Counted from the first letter of the stretch, positions 1 to 12,800 are shown. The stretch is 64,000 bases of DNA from Saposhnikovia divaricata (GCA_036435485.1 CM071595.1:106694580-106758579); one strand, 5' to 3'. Notes: a model not told the origin generated them from the letters alone. A program made the numbers and translations.

Positions 1-103
1 ATAATGTATTTTATTGTTAAAAGTTACTATTTTTAGTAATGTAAAGAAATGGAAGGGACGGGCCAAAATAGAAAGTGTAAAGAAATGAAAAAGACGGAGG
101 GAG
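1..103. mobile_element. Stowaway-like MITE, right end only
   Basis: The segment ends in gacggagggag followed by TA (104-105). This is the reverse complement of the CTCCCTCCGTC-type terminal repeat of Stowaway (Tc1/mariner) MITEs, which insert at TA. Just inside are two copies of a gtaaagaaatg-type subterminal motif. The left end lies outside the window, so length and orientation cannot be set. Confidence 0.6.
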
Positions 104-105
104 TA

Positions 106-1198
106 TCTTTTTGTATTTTAGTAGATTCAATTTTTAATAATGTTTATTTTGGTTCTACAATGGAATCAAATAAAAGTTTTATAGTGTATTTTGTACATCT
201 GATTTGTAATCATGCATATTTGTGTGTTCTAGAATAGATTCATACAGAAATTTGATTCCGTTATAGAATAAAAATTTGGAATTTTTTCGTTATAGGATCA
301 AAACTAAAAATTGATTAAATAAACAATAGAAGTAGTTACTTCTAACATGAATTTTTGATGCTATTGTAGAATTATAAATCATTTACTATTTTTGATGCTA
401 CAATCTACTATCTACCACTTTTGCACATAATTTGGGAAAACTAGCTTGCACCTTGAGCTATCTGCCATCCAATATAATCTTCTATTTTAGCTAATTCTAG
501 GACCTATTTCCGTCTAAAATCTAAATGTGTTTTAGGTAAGTATTCTGCATATACATGACTCATACTCTTCCTGCATTTGAAACACAACGATGTTTATAAT
601 ATTTTGATTCTTTAGTAAAATCAATTATTTTACGAGATTTTACAGGAGTATAATTTGTGAGATTGATTTATAGAATAATTTTTTTTGTTGTGCTCTACGA
701 TAGAATCATATTTTTTTTAAATTTATACGTATCTAGTATATACAATTTTTAATCAAGTGGCTCTTTCTGGAGTTAATGTTCTATGTAGAATAATATAAGA
801 ATTTTGTATGCATTCAGTTGATATAAATTTTACAAATGTGTATTTTTGTGTGACGTTAAGGTTCTATATTATACTTATTTTAATACTAATAAGTTGTCAA
901 AGTCAAGATAATTTAATCTTATTCTATACTTTGGCTAATTTTTAATTTTTCATAGAATAAGTATTGTTATTTTTAAATAACTTATTTGCTTCTATATTGG
1001 CCTCATGTTTGGAGGCTTTTCTATGTAGCATTTTAAATACATCCTTAATTTGAAATGTAGGGTGTCAATAGATGTTTGTTTGATTGCTTATTTAAGGAAT
1101 TTGAAGCATTGATCTAAGCTTCTAAAATTTTGATGCCAACTAGTTGTTGATGTGCATTTCATTTACAAAGTCTAACTTGTGAACAAGTTTCGAATTGT
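106..1198. other. AT-rich non-coding flank with ttctacagtagaatc-type motifs
   Basis: No gene is supported here. The stretch is AT-rich and contains repeated variants of a short near-palindrome (ttcta-yag/aat-tagaat) next to T-rich text. The same motif recurs at about 30260-30640, 32090-32290 and 51400-51990. Those stretches are probably parts of one older sequence now split by the retrotransposon insertions. Confidence 0.5.
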
Positions 1199-1203
1199 TC
1201 CAC
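1199..1203. repeat. Target-site duplication tccac (left)
   Basis: tccac directly precedes the TGTAAGAACCC start of the left gypsy LTR. It is repeated exactly after the ACA end of the right LTR at 30139-30143. A 5-bp duplication is typical of LTR retrotransposon integration and fixes the limits of the element. Confidence 0.93.
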
Positions 1204-1512
1204 TGTAAGAACCCAAATTTTCGGTAAAATTAAAACTTTTTATTAAGTATTGATAAAATGAGGAACAATGATTCCGACAACAAGGTCACCAGCTCTAATG
1301 AATGAATTGAATGGATTTGGATTCAATACTTATATGTCATGAAGAATGCTATGGGTTGACAATTTAGATAAGAATTACCTATCTCCTAGGAAATTAAGAT
1401 TTGATAATTCCAAGGGGGAAGGTTATTCTTATGTCATCCAAATCGATATCTGTTATCAGTCCAGTGGTTCCGTAAAAGGGTTAAAGAACGATCGAAAGAG
1501 AACCAGGACATC

Positions 1513-1520
1513 TATATAAA
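1513..1520 (+). promoter_or_regulatory. Possible TATA box in gypsy 5' LTR
   Basis: TATATAAA lies about 300 bp into the LTR in the sense orientation. The right LTR has the weaker form ttatataacc at 25931. There is no transcript evidence and AT-rich DNA makes such matches common. Confidence 0.3.
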
Positions 1521-3780
1521 CTTAAAAGCATAAGTAAAGAATAAGTGGTGAATAGTGATTTTGGTGGATTTAGGAATATTATTAGACGACGCTATATAGA
1601 AGTACCCGGAACGAAATTCTGAGTTCGTATTAGTGATCCAGGGGGAAAAAGAGTGTATGTAAAAGCTATCGGATTCTGAAAAAAAGCACTTTTATTTTCC
1701 CTGAGATTTCCCTGGACACTGAAAGACTTAAGAAATTATTGAAGGGATTTAAGTAAAATAGGTTCAAGAATCATTAAAGAGAATGAAGGATGATAGTATA
1801 AATATTAAGACGGTGTCCGGTAAAACCCTAACTAGAAACGAATGAGTTATTCCTCCTAACGATCAATGAATTGAGCAATAAAAGGACAAAGAAACAAGCG
1901 GGGAATCAAGATACACACATGTACTAGTAGAAAATATCTAGCAACCATGTAGTTACATGAGTAACCAACATACTTAGAGATTAAACCACTTACTTAGCTT
2001 ATACTTCCCATCTCACCACAAATTATCAACATGTGTCCACTCCAAAGACATCATTCCTTACATCACACTTTTAATAATGCAACTAGAAAGATATTATCCC
2101 AAGCAAAATCACTTTATGCATTATTATCAAAGAAACAAACCAAGCAACTCCAACACTCTCTCTAAAGCACCCATTCGGCTTTTATCAAAATTTCAAGGAA
2201 GAAATCAAGCTTCCACTCCTTGTTTGATCTTTTAATTTTTAAGGTGAGTTCTATATTTCAAGAAACTATTCTCCTAGAAATTTCATGTCCAAATTCCTTT
2301 GTTTCCATTTTCAAAAAAATTAAGAAAGAGGAGGGTGAATAGTGTTCTTCAAGAACTAATCTTGTTTTTCTTTGCTTTTTATGGTTGATTTAGCTAGCTT
2401 AAGGCCACTCAAGGATCATACAAAGCTTAGTGAGGCTAGAACATACTCCAAGGAAGGTAGACCTCTTGAAACCCTAGCATTTGATTTGAGATTTATATAT
2501 TATTTTGATGGGTTTAGCTTTGTATGATTATAGTGGTGATTATAAGCATGATTATGTAGTTAGTTATGTGATTTAAGAAGCATGATGATTTTGAGGTTAA
2601 GATCAGTGGTTATAGGGCTTGTTGAGATGAGAATCATGTTTATAAATTGTGTTGATGCCCGGTGTGGCTTGGTTTGATGATTATGATATTTGGAACATCC
2701 GATTTATAGTCGTCGTAATGCCGAATTTTTGTTAACACTTAGAAACCGAGCATGGCAGTTAATATAATTTCTTGACCTTGGTAATGTTATGACTTGTCCT
2801 TGTAGATCTCGAGCCATAGATCATTTTGGCGTGAGAATCGAACCATTCCGACTTACGGTTTAGGAGTTATGGTCAAATTACTAAAATTGGTTCGAAACCG
2901 TAAGTAAAAGTTCGTAACTTCAATTGAACCCTCATAAAGCATGTTACTCAGTGGCAAATCTTGGTAAATAAATACTAGAGGTCATAAGGAAGGTATGAGA
3001 GAAAACCACATGTCAAACGGATCGTTTTCCAATTTTATAAAAATGTTTGAATCGAAGTTAAACGCGAACAAACCCCTAAAAACCCGCTTGGTTATAACTT
3101 TGGTAAAACACTTAGAAAACGGACGATAAAACTCGAGGTATCATCTTGATTCGTAAACGACCTACTTTAGCACTTACATGGCTTAAGTATATACCAAGCG
3201 TAAGTGTAACGACGAGCCGTAATGACGAGCAAATGTCGGGTCAAAACGAGGTTAATAAGGGTGCATAACGAGATAACTTGAAAACGTGTTTCGACTTAAA
3301 TGAAGTTTATACTTAGACTTTTAAAAGGTGTTAAGTGGTTAATCTCGAATGTTCTGATTGTTTATAGATCATCGAGCAGACCCAGGACACGCTATCTCTA
3401 CCCACACCCGATTACCAGGCAAGTTTCCAATACCTTGGAACTGTTGTTGTGATAATATGTATATCTGTTGTTTCTGATACATATGCCATAGCATGCATGC
3501 CTATTGTCAAATTATATTATGATACTTGCTCCCTGAATTGATATTGGCTTATAGACTAGATACGAATTATCAGTTATAAGCCGGATTGTTTTGGTAAGAC
3601 CCTTAGCGAAGGGCATATGATATTCATTCTTAAATATAGACCGGGAGTCGGTATTTTGAGATATATAGATAGTCGCGGAAACCCGAAGGGATTCCAACGG
3701 CAGATTATTATTTATTTTGAGGAATGTTATTATTAAACCTTATTTAAATTTCCATAAAATATCAATTACTTGGAAATCTT

Positions 3781-4330
3781 TCGAAGAATGTTATTTGAGT
3801 ATTATCTCAGTCGAGAAATATTAGGTGAATATTATCTTTGAATATTCACCTAGAGTTTGAATATTTAATGAATAATTACTTTGTTATTCATTGGAATTTT
3901 ATTTATTAAATGAATATTACTTTCGAATATTCATTTAAGGTTTTATGTACTTGATAAATATTATTTTAAAATATTCATTGGAAGTTCTATTTACTTAAGG
4001 AATATTATTTCGAATATTCCTTTAAAGTTTTGATTACTAAATGAATATTATTTGGATATTCATTTAGAAGATTATTTACTAAATGAATATTATTTTCAAA
4101 TATTCATTTAAGGTTTGACTTATTTATTGAATATTATTTTAAGTATTTATTGGAGTTTAATTATTTAATGAATATTATTCTGAATATTCATTTAAGGAGG
4201 GATTTATTTAGTAAATAATTCTATATATTCATTCGAGGATTACTTACGAGCAATATTATGATTTAATAATATTCCGTAATTATTATTGATTTAATAAATA
4301 TTCTTGGAATATTTATTTAATTCTTTTAAA
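3781..4330. repeat. Array of short inverted repeats (gaatatt...aatattc) in gypsy LTR
   Basis: Roughly ten loosely repeated units, spaced about 50-65 bp, each carry a small palindrome such as aaatgaatatt-N-aatattcattt. Each could fold into a hairpin. The same array is present in the right LTR at about 28200-28740, so it predates the last transposition of the element. Confidence 0.75.
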
Positions 4331-5724
4331 TTCTTTTTAAAATGATTTATATTATTCGAAGATTATCATTCACCTTCAGATATTATGTAAAATATTTCGG
4401 AGTCTTTTTACGACTATTTTATCAAGGAAAGGTTCCCAACTCTTCATTTTTCATTTAAATCTATCTTAAAATGATTTAAATGCTCGCTCAAACTTCCATA
4501 TTATAGGGGAACCTTACTTAAGAAATGTTATTTATCTTGTTGACTTCCCGGTCATAAATCTTTTAAAACTATCCTTTTCACTCGCAACTTGATTGCTGTT
4601 TATCAATTGAATCTTTGAGTAACCTTCTCATCATTCGAGGGGTAAGATTATTGGAACAAGATGGTATCCTCTAACAAGCAGCAGCTTGGGAGATATGATG
4701 TTGAATTTTCCTTTCCAACTAGATACGACTACTTTGTGGAGTCTTATCAACAAGTATTATACTTGGGGAAAGGGGGACGAACTGTACGTTTAGGAACTTC
4801 TTTTCGAACTTGGAGTCGTGTAAGAGGCCGAGTAGCGCCGGTCCATCCCATTGGCCCAACCGTTGGCCGGGGAGATCTAACAGGGCGGTAGACAAGTAAA
4901 TCCGTCAACTCTTCCTTCTACCGGTAGTAAATTTAAATTGAGCTGTACAATCTGCGACTGATCATCGTAAGGATTGGAATAGCGGGCGCGGTGAATACTC
5001 CAGCATTAGTTCATCATTCAAATTCATTTATTTTCTGCAACATTATCATTGTTGGCAGTATTGGGAAAGTATTCATAATTGGAATCGTAATATTTTTCCT
5101 GCAAGTTCCTCTTTTATGATAAACGATAATATCTTGCTTATCTTTGGCATAACAGATATTTCCACCTATATATACATTTTGAGTTACCTTGTAACTTCAT
5201 CGTTTATGTTATACTGGCATCATTTCCGTAAATGTATGGCATATGGTTTGAAAGATACTTTTGAACTATTATATATTATCGTTCAGTTATACATTATTGT
5301 TGGTGGGCTATTGCTCACCCTTGCTTTATTATTATATCACAACAACAGCTAGACCAGATGACTCGCACAAGGTGCACTCGACGCTGACGAGGATGATGAG
5401 ACTACCAGAGCTGAAGAGGAAGCTATTGGTAGGATAGATTCATCCTTACAGTACCAAGTATATGGGCTAGTATGACTTATGTAAATGGATGGCAAAGAGT
5501 ATGTATTTATATTGTAATTCTTTTGGGTTGTAAGAACTCACAATGTGATTAATAAAATTTGATTGTTACTCTGATTTCATCTCTGGGACTATAACGGGTG
5601 TGTTGTATATTGCTGTGTTGGGTCATAAAGATGTAATTTATTTTATGTTGAAGTAAGTTCAAGTATTGTGGACAGAAATGAAGACCGTAACGACCGGACC
5701 CCGGATCTGGGGGTGTTACAGAAA

Positions 5725-5736
5725 TGGTATCAGAGC
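5725..5736 (+). promoter_or_regulatory. Primer binding site, tRNA-iMet type
   Basis: TGGTATCAGAGC begins 4 bases after the left LTR end. It is complementary to the 3' end of plant initiator methionine tRNA, which primes minus-strand synthesis. This sets the + orientation of the gypsy element. Confidence 0.93.
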
Positions 5737-6754
5737 CTACGTTATAAACCCCAGAGATGAGGCGACGTTAAAACAATAAATTCACTAAGATAATAAGAAC
5801 TCTTGCCAAGTTCATAGTTGGACTACATAATGTAGTGCTAACGTATAAAACCCTTATGGGAACTCTTAGGTATCATGATGGTAACTTAGCTCGATATCGT
5901 ATCGACGAGTAAGGCGACAGACCTTGAGGCATACGAGCAGCAACACGATGATGCTTTATTATATGCTGAAGGTCAGCGGGTAAATTCGATAGAGTACCAT
6001 ACTGGAGACCCGGAAGAGGTTCCAGCAGATAAGGAAAATCCTGTTAGGATAAGGAGCTTACCCTTGAGGAATGAGGGCTGCAGCCAGAAAGACTGTGATG
6101 ATTAAGGTATAATGCTCAGAAAAGTGAGCATAAAGAACTGAGCTATTAGCAAGAGAACTGAAGATTCATGTTGGATTCGTAGCCGAACTATTGGATGTAG
6201 TACCAGCAAGTAAGACGGATTGGAAGAATTACTTGAGATCTTATACGGGAATAGATGAGAATCCTTAGAGACTTTCATATTAACGAAGAAAGAGCTAGAG
6301 GGATGTATGATTATCAAAGACATCGATATAGGACGAGGAGCAGAGTCCCTAGGAATAGTTGAGAAGGAGGCAGTAAGTGCCGTATCATTTGATAAATGAA
6401 TTAGTATGAATATTGTCGGTAATAATTCGCCATGAGAAAGCAGATGTCATAGGTTATAATTTTTGGAACCAAATTGAGATGGTTTTATTCAGGGAAATGT
6501 TCATTTTATGAATGAATCAGTTAGAAAGTAAAGACATTGGGAAGTGACAGCATGATTGGATAAAGCTATATATATAAGAAAGTAGTAAGCAAGACAATGA
6601 TCTCAGAATCTACCGGAAGATAAGACCAGTGAGTCAAGATGAACTCGTAATGAGACTACTGCCAGAGACTGAGTATAGGGTTATTTCAACTCAGTGAAAT
6701 GATGAACCAGAAATGGTAGATGCATGTGATTCAGAGGAATATTAAATTCTTTCT
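5737..6754 (+). other. Degenerate internal gypsy sequence, no readable gene
   Basis: Gag and protease would be expected here, but only about 1 kb separates the primer site from RNase H-like sequence. I see no open frame longer than about 73 codons and no zinc knuckle or DSG motif. Most of gag and protease seems deleted or decayed beyond recognition. Confidence 0.5.
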
Positions 6755-7060
6755 TTGAATGGATTATAGTAGTTACCTTAAGTTTACTCCGACGCGGAAT
6801 TATAATGGATCAAGTATTACGATCAGCAGTTAAAGAGAAAAATGTGAGAAAATCTTCCTGGAGCTAAAAGATGAAATTGGTGGTGACCCAGCGTTGGCGT
6901 TGCCTAATGGAAGAAGGAAGACTTTGTGATATAATATGATGCATCTCATATAGGATTAGGCGGTATGCATATGCAGCATGGTAGAGTAATTGCGGATGCA
7001 TTCGGACAACACGATTCACCAGATACGAATGGCCTTGGTAGTGCCGATCTTGTGGAACGA
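6755..7060 (+). pseudogene. Gypsy reverse transcriptase end / RNase H remnant
   Basis: Reading across frames gives pieces resembling the end of gypsy reverse transcriptase and the start of RNase H. An FLELKDEIGGDPALALPNGR-like stretch (about 6852-6912) stands for the family's usual ELK...APVLALP segment. It is followed near 6925-6990 by a decayed form of the DAS-x-GLG-x-x-MQHG-x-VIA motif. Stops and frameshifts interrupt it throughout. It lies 5' of the reverse transcriptase core remnant at 22742-23060, which is the wrong order for one intact element. Confidence 0.55.
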
Positions 7061-7830
7061 TTAACCCCGACGGTAGTGTTCCTTCTGAGACTAGTGGTTA
7101 GGTAGACTGATATTTGGTAATATTGAATATCAGGACGTATAGGTATCAGGACGTTGTGACAGGTTTCAGTTTGAAACTGTTGATTCCCTTCTAAGGGATG
7201 TATATAATTGGTTCCTCTCCAGTGGTTAAACTTCCAACCTGATAACGATTATTTCATTAATTATGACTGCTTATGGTTCTACCTGCTTGGAGGTTCATAG
7301 AACTATTCTTCATGTTTCGAAACTGGTCTCCTTAATGTTACCAGTAGATGGATAGATTGACCAAAATTTCCCTGATTCTGGAAAGGAATTCGGCACATTA
7401 TGGCAAACCTTGTCTTTCTGATTATCAGAGAACATCATTGAAGAGAATGGAAAATGGAGCGAACCCTGTGGATTGGGTAAGGTTGTCGTCACATGGGTTA
7501 GTAAGACGGACCCTAAGTATTACAATCGATGGTAGAGATAAAATGATGAAGTGAGATTGGACGGAAACAGGAAATGTAAGTAAGAAACCAGCCGGACTGA
7601 GAAATTCCGGGATTGACTTAAATGAAAAGGCTGTTATGCCAGGAATGGTAAGCTTGTGTGGCACGTGGGATTGATAAGAATAATTGAAAAGATAAAAGTA
7701 GAGGAAAGGTGACCGGAGACGGTGCCGAGTAGTCGATTAAGACTTATATGGAGTAAAGTTTTGAAAAGGTAGAAGGGAATCAAAGAAGAAGGCACTATGC
7801 CGGCAATTGCTAGAAAAGTAATGCTATTAG
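7061..7830 (+). pseudogene. Degenerate gypsy pol; weak integrase-like motif
   Basis: MDRLTK at 7348-7365 resembles the VDRLTKSAHF motif of gypsy integrase cores. The text around it shows no catalytic residues and many stops. Apart from this nothing is recognisable before the nested copia insertion site. Confidence 0.35.
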
Positions 7831-7835
7831 CCAAC
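7831..7835. repeat. Target-site duplication ccaac (left)
   Basis: ccaac immediately precedes the nested copia LTR (TGTTAGG start) and is repeated at 22115-22119 after the other LTR. The exact 5-bp match defines the insertion of the copia element into the gypsy element. Confidence 0.92.
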
Positions 7836-9879
7836 TGTTAGGTCCAAAATAGTTTGTAGAAGGGGGGTTGAATACAAACTATGTCTTTTAATCGAATTTG
7901 CTCTTTTCTTAAAATATTAAATCAAGAACAAATTGATGCGGAATAAAACGAATACCGATATTTCAAGTTGAATATAAAATTTATATTAACTTGATGGGGT
8001 GTGCCTTAATGCACGGGTACAAATTACAAGGTTTGATGACCAAACTAATTATTACAAATTCTATAGAAAATTCGACATGAATTTTTCTATATTTGTAAGT
8101 AAAAAGATCGAATGCTAAAAGCGATTCGAGAGATAAGTTCTAGGAGTAAAAACTCGCAAGATAGTTCCAACGTTACAAGTAAACAATTTCTATCGGTTCA
8201 GATTTAATTATAGAGCTCAGAAATAATTTACAGGAATTTATTTGAAGCTCAGGAACTATTTCTCTTGGTCTCTTCTTTTTCTCTCTTCCGTCTGTGTTGA
8301 AGAAGATGAAGTGGTGAAGATTGTGTTGAATCTTTTTTTCTTTTTGATTGCTTCTGCATCTTTTTATAAGATATTAACATTTTGTATTGCCAAGACAATC
8401 AGAATTTCTAAGACATCAATTTTGTACTGCCAAGACAATAGGCAATACAATCGGCAAGACAATCTGCTTCCACCAAGACAATCGGCAAGACAATCAATTT
8501 CTGAGATATTTATCTTGCTTTATCAATAATTATCAATCTGTCGGAATCTTTTTCTTTTTGATCATTATCAAGACAATCTGATTTGAACTGTCAAGACAAT
8601 AGTCAAGACAATCAAATAAGATTTTTATTCTCCTTTTTTTAAAGCTGTTGGAAATATTCATCATCAAGACAATTGGCAAGACAATCCCTGATTGTCTTGC
8701 TTTTCTGATTTCCTTCTTCAAGACAATAGGCAAGACAATCCCTGATTGTCTTGCTTTTCTGATTTCCTTCTCCAAGACAATAGGCAAGACAATCTGATTG
8801 TCTTGCTACTTCATTTTTCTGCTTTAAATTAAATTGATTAATAAATAATTATTTCAATTTAGACTTACTTAAATAATTATTCAGATTTAATTAATTTAAT
8901 AATTAATTTAATTAATGAATTAATTCTTGATGAATTAATTTATTAATTAAATTGACTACTTGATTTAAATTAATTAAAGGAGAATAATTATATATCCTTG
9001 GATTGTCTTAATTCTTTTCTGAATCACTGAAAGTAATAACGAATTACCACCAAATTTTTTGTTGACGCTCCATGTACTGTCTGGTTCATGAACGACTAAC
9101 TCCAATGGATGTTCTTCATTTAGACTCTAAGATGTGATTCTTTTTCTCTTGATTATCCTTTGATAATTATATTAATTCCAACTCAATTAACCTTTTAATT
9201 AATTTACATAATAAATTAATTCTGATAGAATTAATTTATTAAATAAATCAACCAAATGATTTAATCAATTAAGAGAGAATTAATACACCTCCTTGACAGC
9301 ATAACCCTTGTGTTCTTCCATGTCTTGATAAATCTGATCCTCCACAAAGATTATTCCTTAGCCAGTCCACTTGATAATAAAATCATTGTGGTTAATGAAT
9401 TTAACACTTCTGTTGCTTGCACAATGATTTTCTCTTTTACCAGTCTTGATAGCTTGAACCACTGAAGTTAATGACGAATAACCACTGTTTAATGTTGACA
9501 CTCGATGCACGGTCTGGTTCATGAGTGACTAACCGCAATGACTGTTCTTCATATATTGACTTTAAAATTGTGGTTCATGTCTTCCTTTTCTACACTCTTT
9601 ATTCAAACCTTTCTAATTTGTATTCTGCCACTGTAGGAACCTCTTGTCACTATAAATAGAATCCACTGTCTTGATTACTCCACTGATGCTTGATCAACTG
9701 AATGAACTTCTTCAAGTGTAGTATAACTCAAAACGGTAGATTGACTTTGTCTTCTTTCTTTTCTGACAGATAATACAATTGAGATCCCTGTGACAGTACA
9801 TATACTATTTACTATTACATTCTTGTTTAAGTTGAGTTGAATCCTCGAAATACAAATAGGCTACAATATATGCCTTTCA
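7836..9879 (-). repeat. Nested copia 3' LTR
   Basis: On the + strand it starts TGTTAGGTCC and ends TGCCTTTCA, matching 20070-22114. It carries the caagacaat repeat cluster and an AT-rich attaatt section. It has an extra tatttactatt-type stretch near 9800 that the other copy lacks, and lacks the 12-bp cggtaagacaat unit seen at 20634. Confidence 0.94.
8389..8812. repeat. caagacaat minisatellite with hairpins in copia LTR
   Basis: The word caagacaat occurs more than a dozen times, mostly as (g/c)caagacaat-cgg or -agg pairs. From about 8668 there are two to three near-identical units of about 53 bp. Each contains an inverted repeat gcaagacaat - 5 bases - attgtcttgc and a ttctgatttccttct tail. 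The matching cluster lies at 20625-21055 in the other LTR and differs by one unit, so the array expands and contracts. Confidence 0.85.
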
Positions 9880-9891
9880 ATCTCCCCCTAT
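9880..9891 (-). promoter_or_regulatory. Polypurine tract of nested copia
   Basis: On the - strand AATAGGGGGAGAT abuts the LTR start TGAAAGGCA. This is the plus-strand primer position and the purine-rich form is standard for SIRE-type copia elements. Confidence 0.88.
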
Positions 9892-9892
9892 T

Positions 9893-12800
9893 TGTTTGTT
9901 AGACAATAACAATCAAATACCTAGAGGATAACTCAACTACAAACAAGAAGAAGATAAAGCTTTAAAGAGCTATAGTAAATAATACATAATTTTTTTTTTC
10001 TGGTTTAGATATTACAATTTCCAGAATCTTAGTAGATGAAATGATAGATGATTGTTCTTCTGACAATGAATTAAGTAACTCATCTTCATTTCTTGACATA
10101 TCTGCCTGATAACCCTTTACATCTTACATTGAACATTATCAGCAGATACCGGGAATTCTACAGTGGTAAAGAATATGACTTGTCAACCACATACTGAAGA
10201 ATTCTTCTTTGTCGTTTCATACTTCTCTCCTTCCTTATGTCTCCTTACCTAAGGTGATATGTCTCTTCCTTATAACGATGAATACTCCTTATCTCCCCTG
10301 ACAAGGCGAATAAATCTATCTCCCCCTGACAAGGTGAATACTCCCCCATTCTAAGGTATATCTTTTTTTTTATATCTCTCCCCCTTAGATAGAAAATCTC
10401 CCTCTCACTAAGGTAAGCTTATAATCTCCCCCTTAGTTGAGTATCTCTTACTAAGGCAATCTTTGATTATATCTTCTTCAAAATATCTCTCCCCCTTTGT
10501 TGAGTAATCCTCCAAGCATTCAATTATAGCAAACATCCAATTAAGTTAGATGATACCATATTTTCAATTATAACTCACCTCTTACCTTTAGTACAACAGA
10601 TTCTTCATACATCTAACATTGACTTCTGGAATAAAGAAAAGAAGCTTTTCTTGTGTTGAAGGATTTTCATGAAGACTTCCAGAATAGAAGTATGTAGACT
10701 GATCAACTTTGCCCTTTAGATATTATAGAATGGCCTCACTATTGATCATCTTGACAACCAAATCTTCCGACAATTTCCTTGTATCTCCAAAATCTTGTAA
10801 GTAAACTTTGTTTGGGAATAGGGAATGAGATTTGGTGTTTATCTTTCTTCCTCACTGTGAGTGTGTGATTCTGTTTCGTGTACCTCACAAGTGTTTAGCT
10901 CATCTCTCAACTCTCAAGTGTTTACACTCATGCTGACTAGTGTATCACTCTTATCTCTCATAGCTCCAACATCCATGTGTACCTGCAAGGAAAATTCACC
11001 ATAGCCCCTTCTAGAGAGGTCACTGGTGGTGCAATGGGGTTTCACAAATCCCCGATCCTCGTTAGACTCGTCAGACGAATCTGAGTCATAATCTACAAGT
11101 TGATAAAAAATTTCCCTTTTTATGGGTTTCAGATTTGAATTCTGAGAAGGTAAACAATGAAATCAAAACTTAGAATTAAAATCATGTTTCCATCTAATGT
11201 CTATGAAGACATCACCTTGTTAAACTCATCAGGTAAATCTGAATCATAGTTAACAAGTTGCCGATCCGCACTAATGTCGGATCCGATACCCGCAGGATCC
11301 AGAGATGTTCCCTCTGGAGAGTTAGATAATGATCTTGTTGAATTTTGCATTGAGATCAATACCTTCTCTCGAGGTCTATGAAGACTCTTGGTTCTTTGAG
11401 GAACCTTTAACTTATAATCCTAACCGTAAAATGGTCGGAGTATGAGTTGTTTCCGTCAATTCATCCTTAGTGTGTGAAATCTCACTTGGTGCATAGGAAG
11501 TATTTTAATATTGTGTATGAGGTAGTGACTTACCAACAGATGCCCTGGCCGACAGGCGAATTTCAATAAACTCATCATTTTAAGATAATGAATCCAGAGA
11601 CTGTTTTAGTGCCATTTTCAGCTCTGCATCCTTTTGGGAGAATGCAGGCGAGCTTACAGATACCTCAAGTTATATACATCTATTCTCCTTGAGAGGTAGA
11701 GCTGTGGGTTTACTATCCCTCACATCCTTATTTGCTGCATCAAGTGCAGTTACTCCCTTAATGACCTCTAGTCAAATAAGTTACTTCCACTTCAGGGGTA
11801 AGTTATGATGTGTTTAGATTTGGATTTATAGTCCGGGATAGAAGTTGTTGGGTTTACAACCTCATGACTTACAATGTGAGAAAACTTCAACTAGGAGCTG
11901 AACCTGCATCACATAGCAATAGAGCAATATAGAGATAGAATGCATTTACATCATACCATAACATTGTGTGAAAACATATGCATTATATCCAATGAGAGAA
12001 ATGATGTACAATTGTGACTTCAAAAAGTTTTACAATATAAGCAATCACAACTGTAGAATGATTTGAGTTTTCTTTTAAAAACTGTTAATGTGCAAGAGTC
12101 TGTATTTATGTATAAAACAATGTATTATCATGTCTTTTAATGAAAACTAGGCCGTTTTAATTTTAAAAGACACAAACTCTTGACTTCACAGTAATTTAGA
12201 AAGAAATATTTTCTTTATGTGCTTATTATGTATAGAGAACTTTAACACAAAGTTAGTGAAAAGACTCATACAAGCACTTGATGTCGTTTAGGTGACAAAG
12301 ATTACCAAGTACATAAGTACAGATAACCAATGTCTCTCCTTTGGCACTTCATTACTTAGCACAACATAAACTAAGTAATTGACTGATGGATGTAAAATAT
12401 TCTAAGAACTATCATATGTATAAAGTGGTGTATAACCAGAATTAGAGAATTTAGTTTTGAAAAATCTTCACCACTTCAAAATATGATAGGAGACCGAATG
12501 TAACTTTAAGTCTCACTTACTTAGAAAGTTGAACACCTTAATTTATACTAACACTAATGATTTATAGATAAGACACATTTACTCAAAATAAATCCTAAGT
12601 AATATCATCAGAGATAATATATACATCACAATTAGTTTGCAATAAAGTATCAGAACAACTAGCAATTGTCAGTAAACAAATATTTTACTATTTGATACCA
12701 ACTGCTAGTATTTATCAAATACTTTAAAATGCAAATAATTGTGTTTATGATTACTTTACCAAAATTAAATTATGAGCAAATAAACCATTGAATTGCTTCA

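Larger units (their letters stand above)
1204..5720 (+). repeat. Gypsy element 5' LTR
   Basis: It pairs with 25623-30138 over its full length and begins TGT and ends ACA. It contains a TATATAAA box at 1513-1520, a hairpin-rich array at about 3781-4330, and a 76-codon open frame at 4661-4891. The other copy of that frame carries an in-frame 6-base insertion. No known product matches the frame, so I treat it as LTR sequence rather than a gene. Confidence 0.95.

Noticed and set aside
4661..4891. 76-codon open frame in the gypsy LTR, also at 29067-29303
   Set aside because: Preservation in both LTRs follows from LTR duplication, not selection. No domain is recognisable and no promoter or start context supports translation.
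8387..8787. Open frames across the caagacaat repeats on both strands
   Set aside because: They are products of the short repeat, which lacks stops in several frames.
8389..8812. CRISPR-like array of caagacaat repeats
   Set aside because: Repeat words are too short, spacers are not uniform or unique, no cas genes occur, and the sequence is part of a plant LTR present in two copies.
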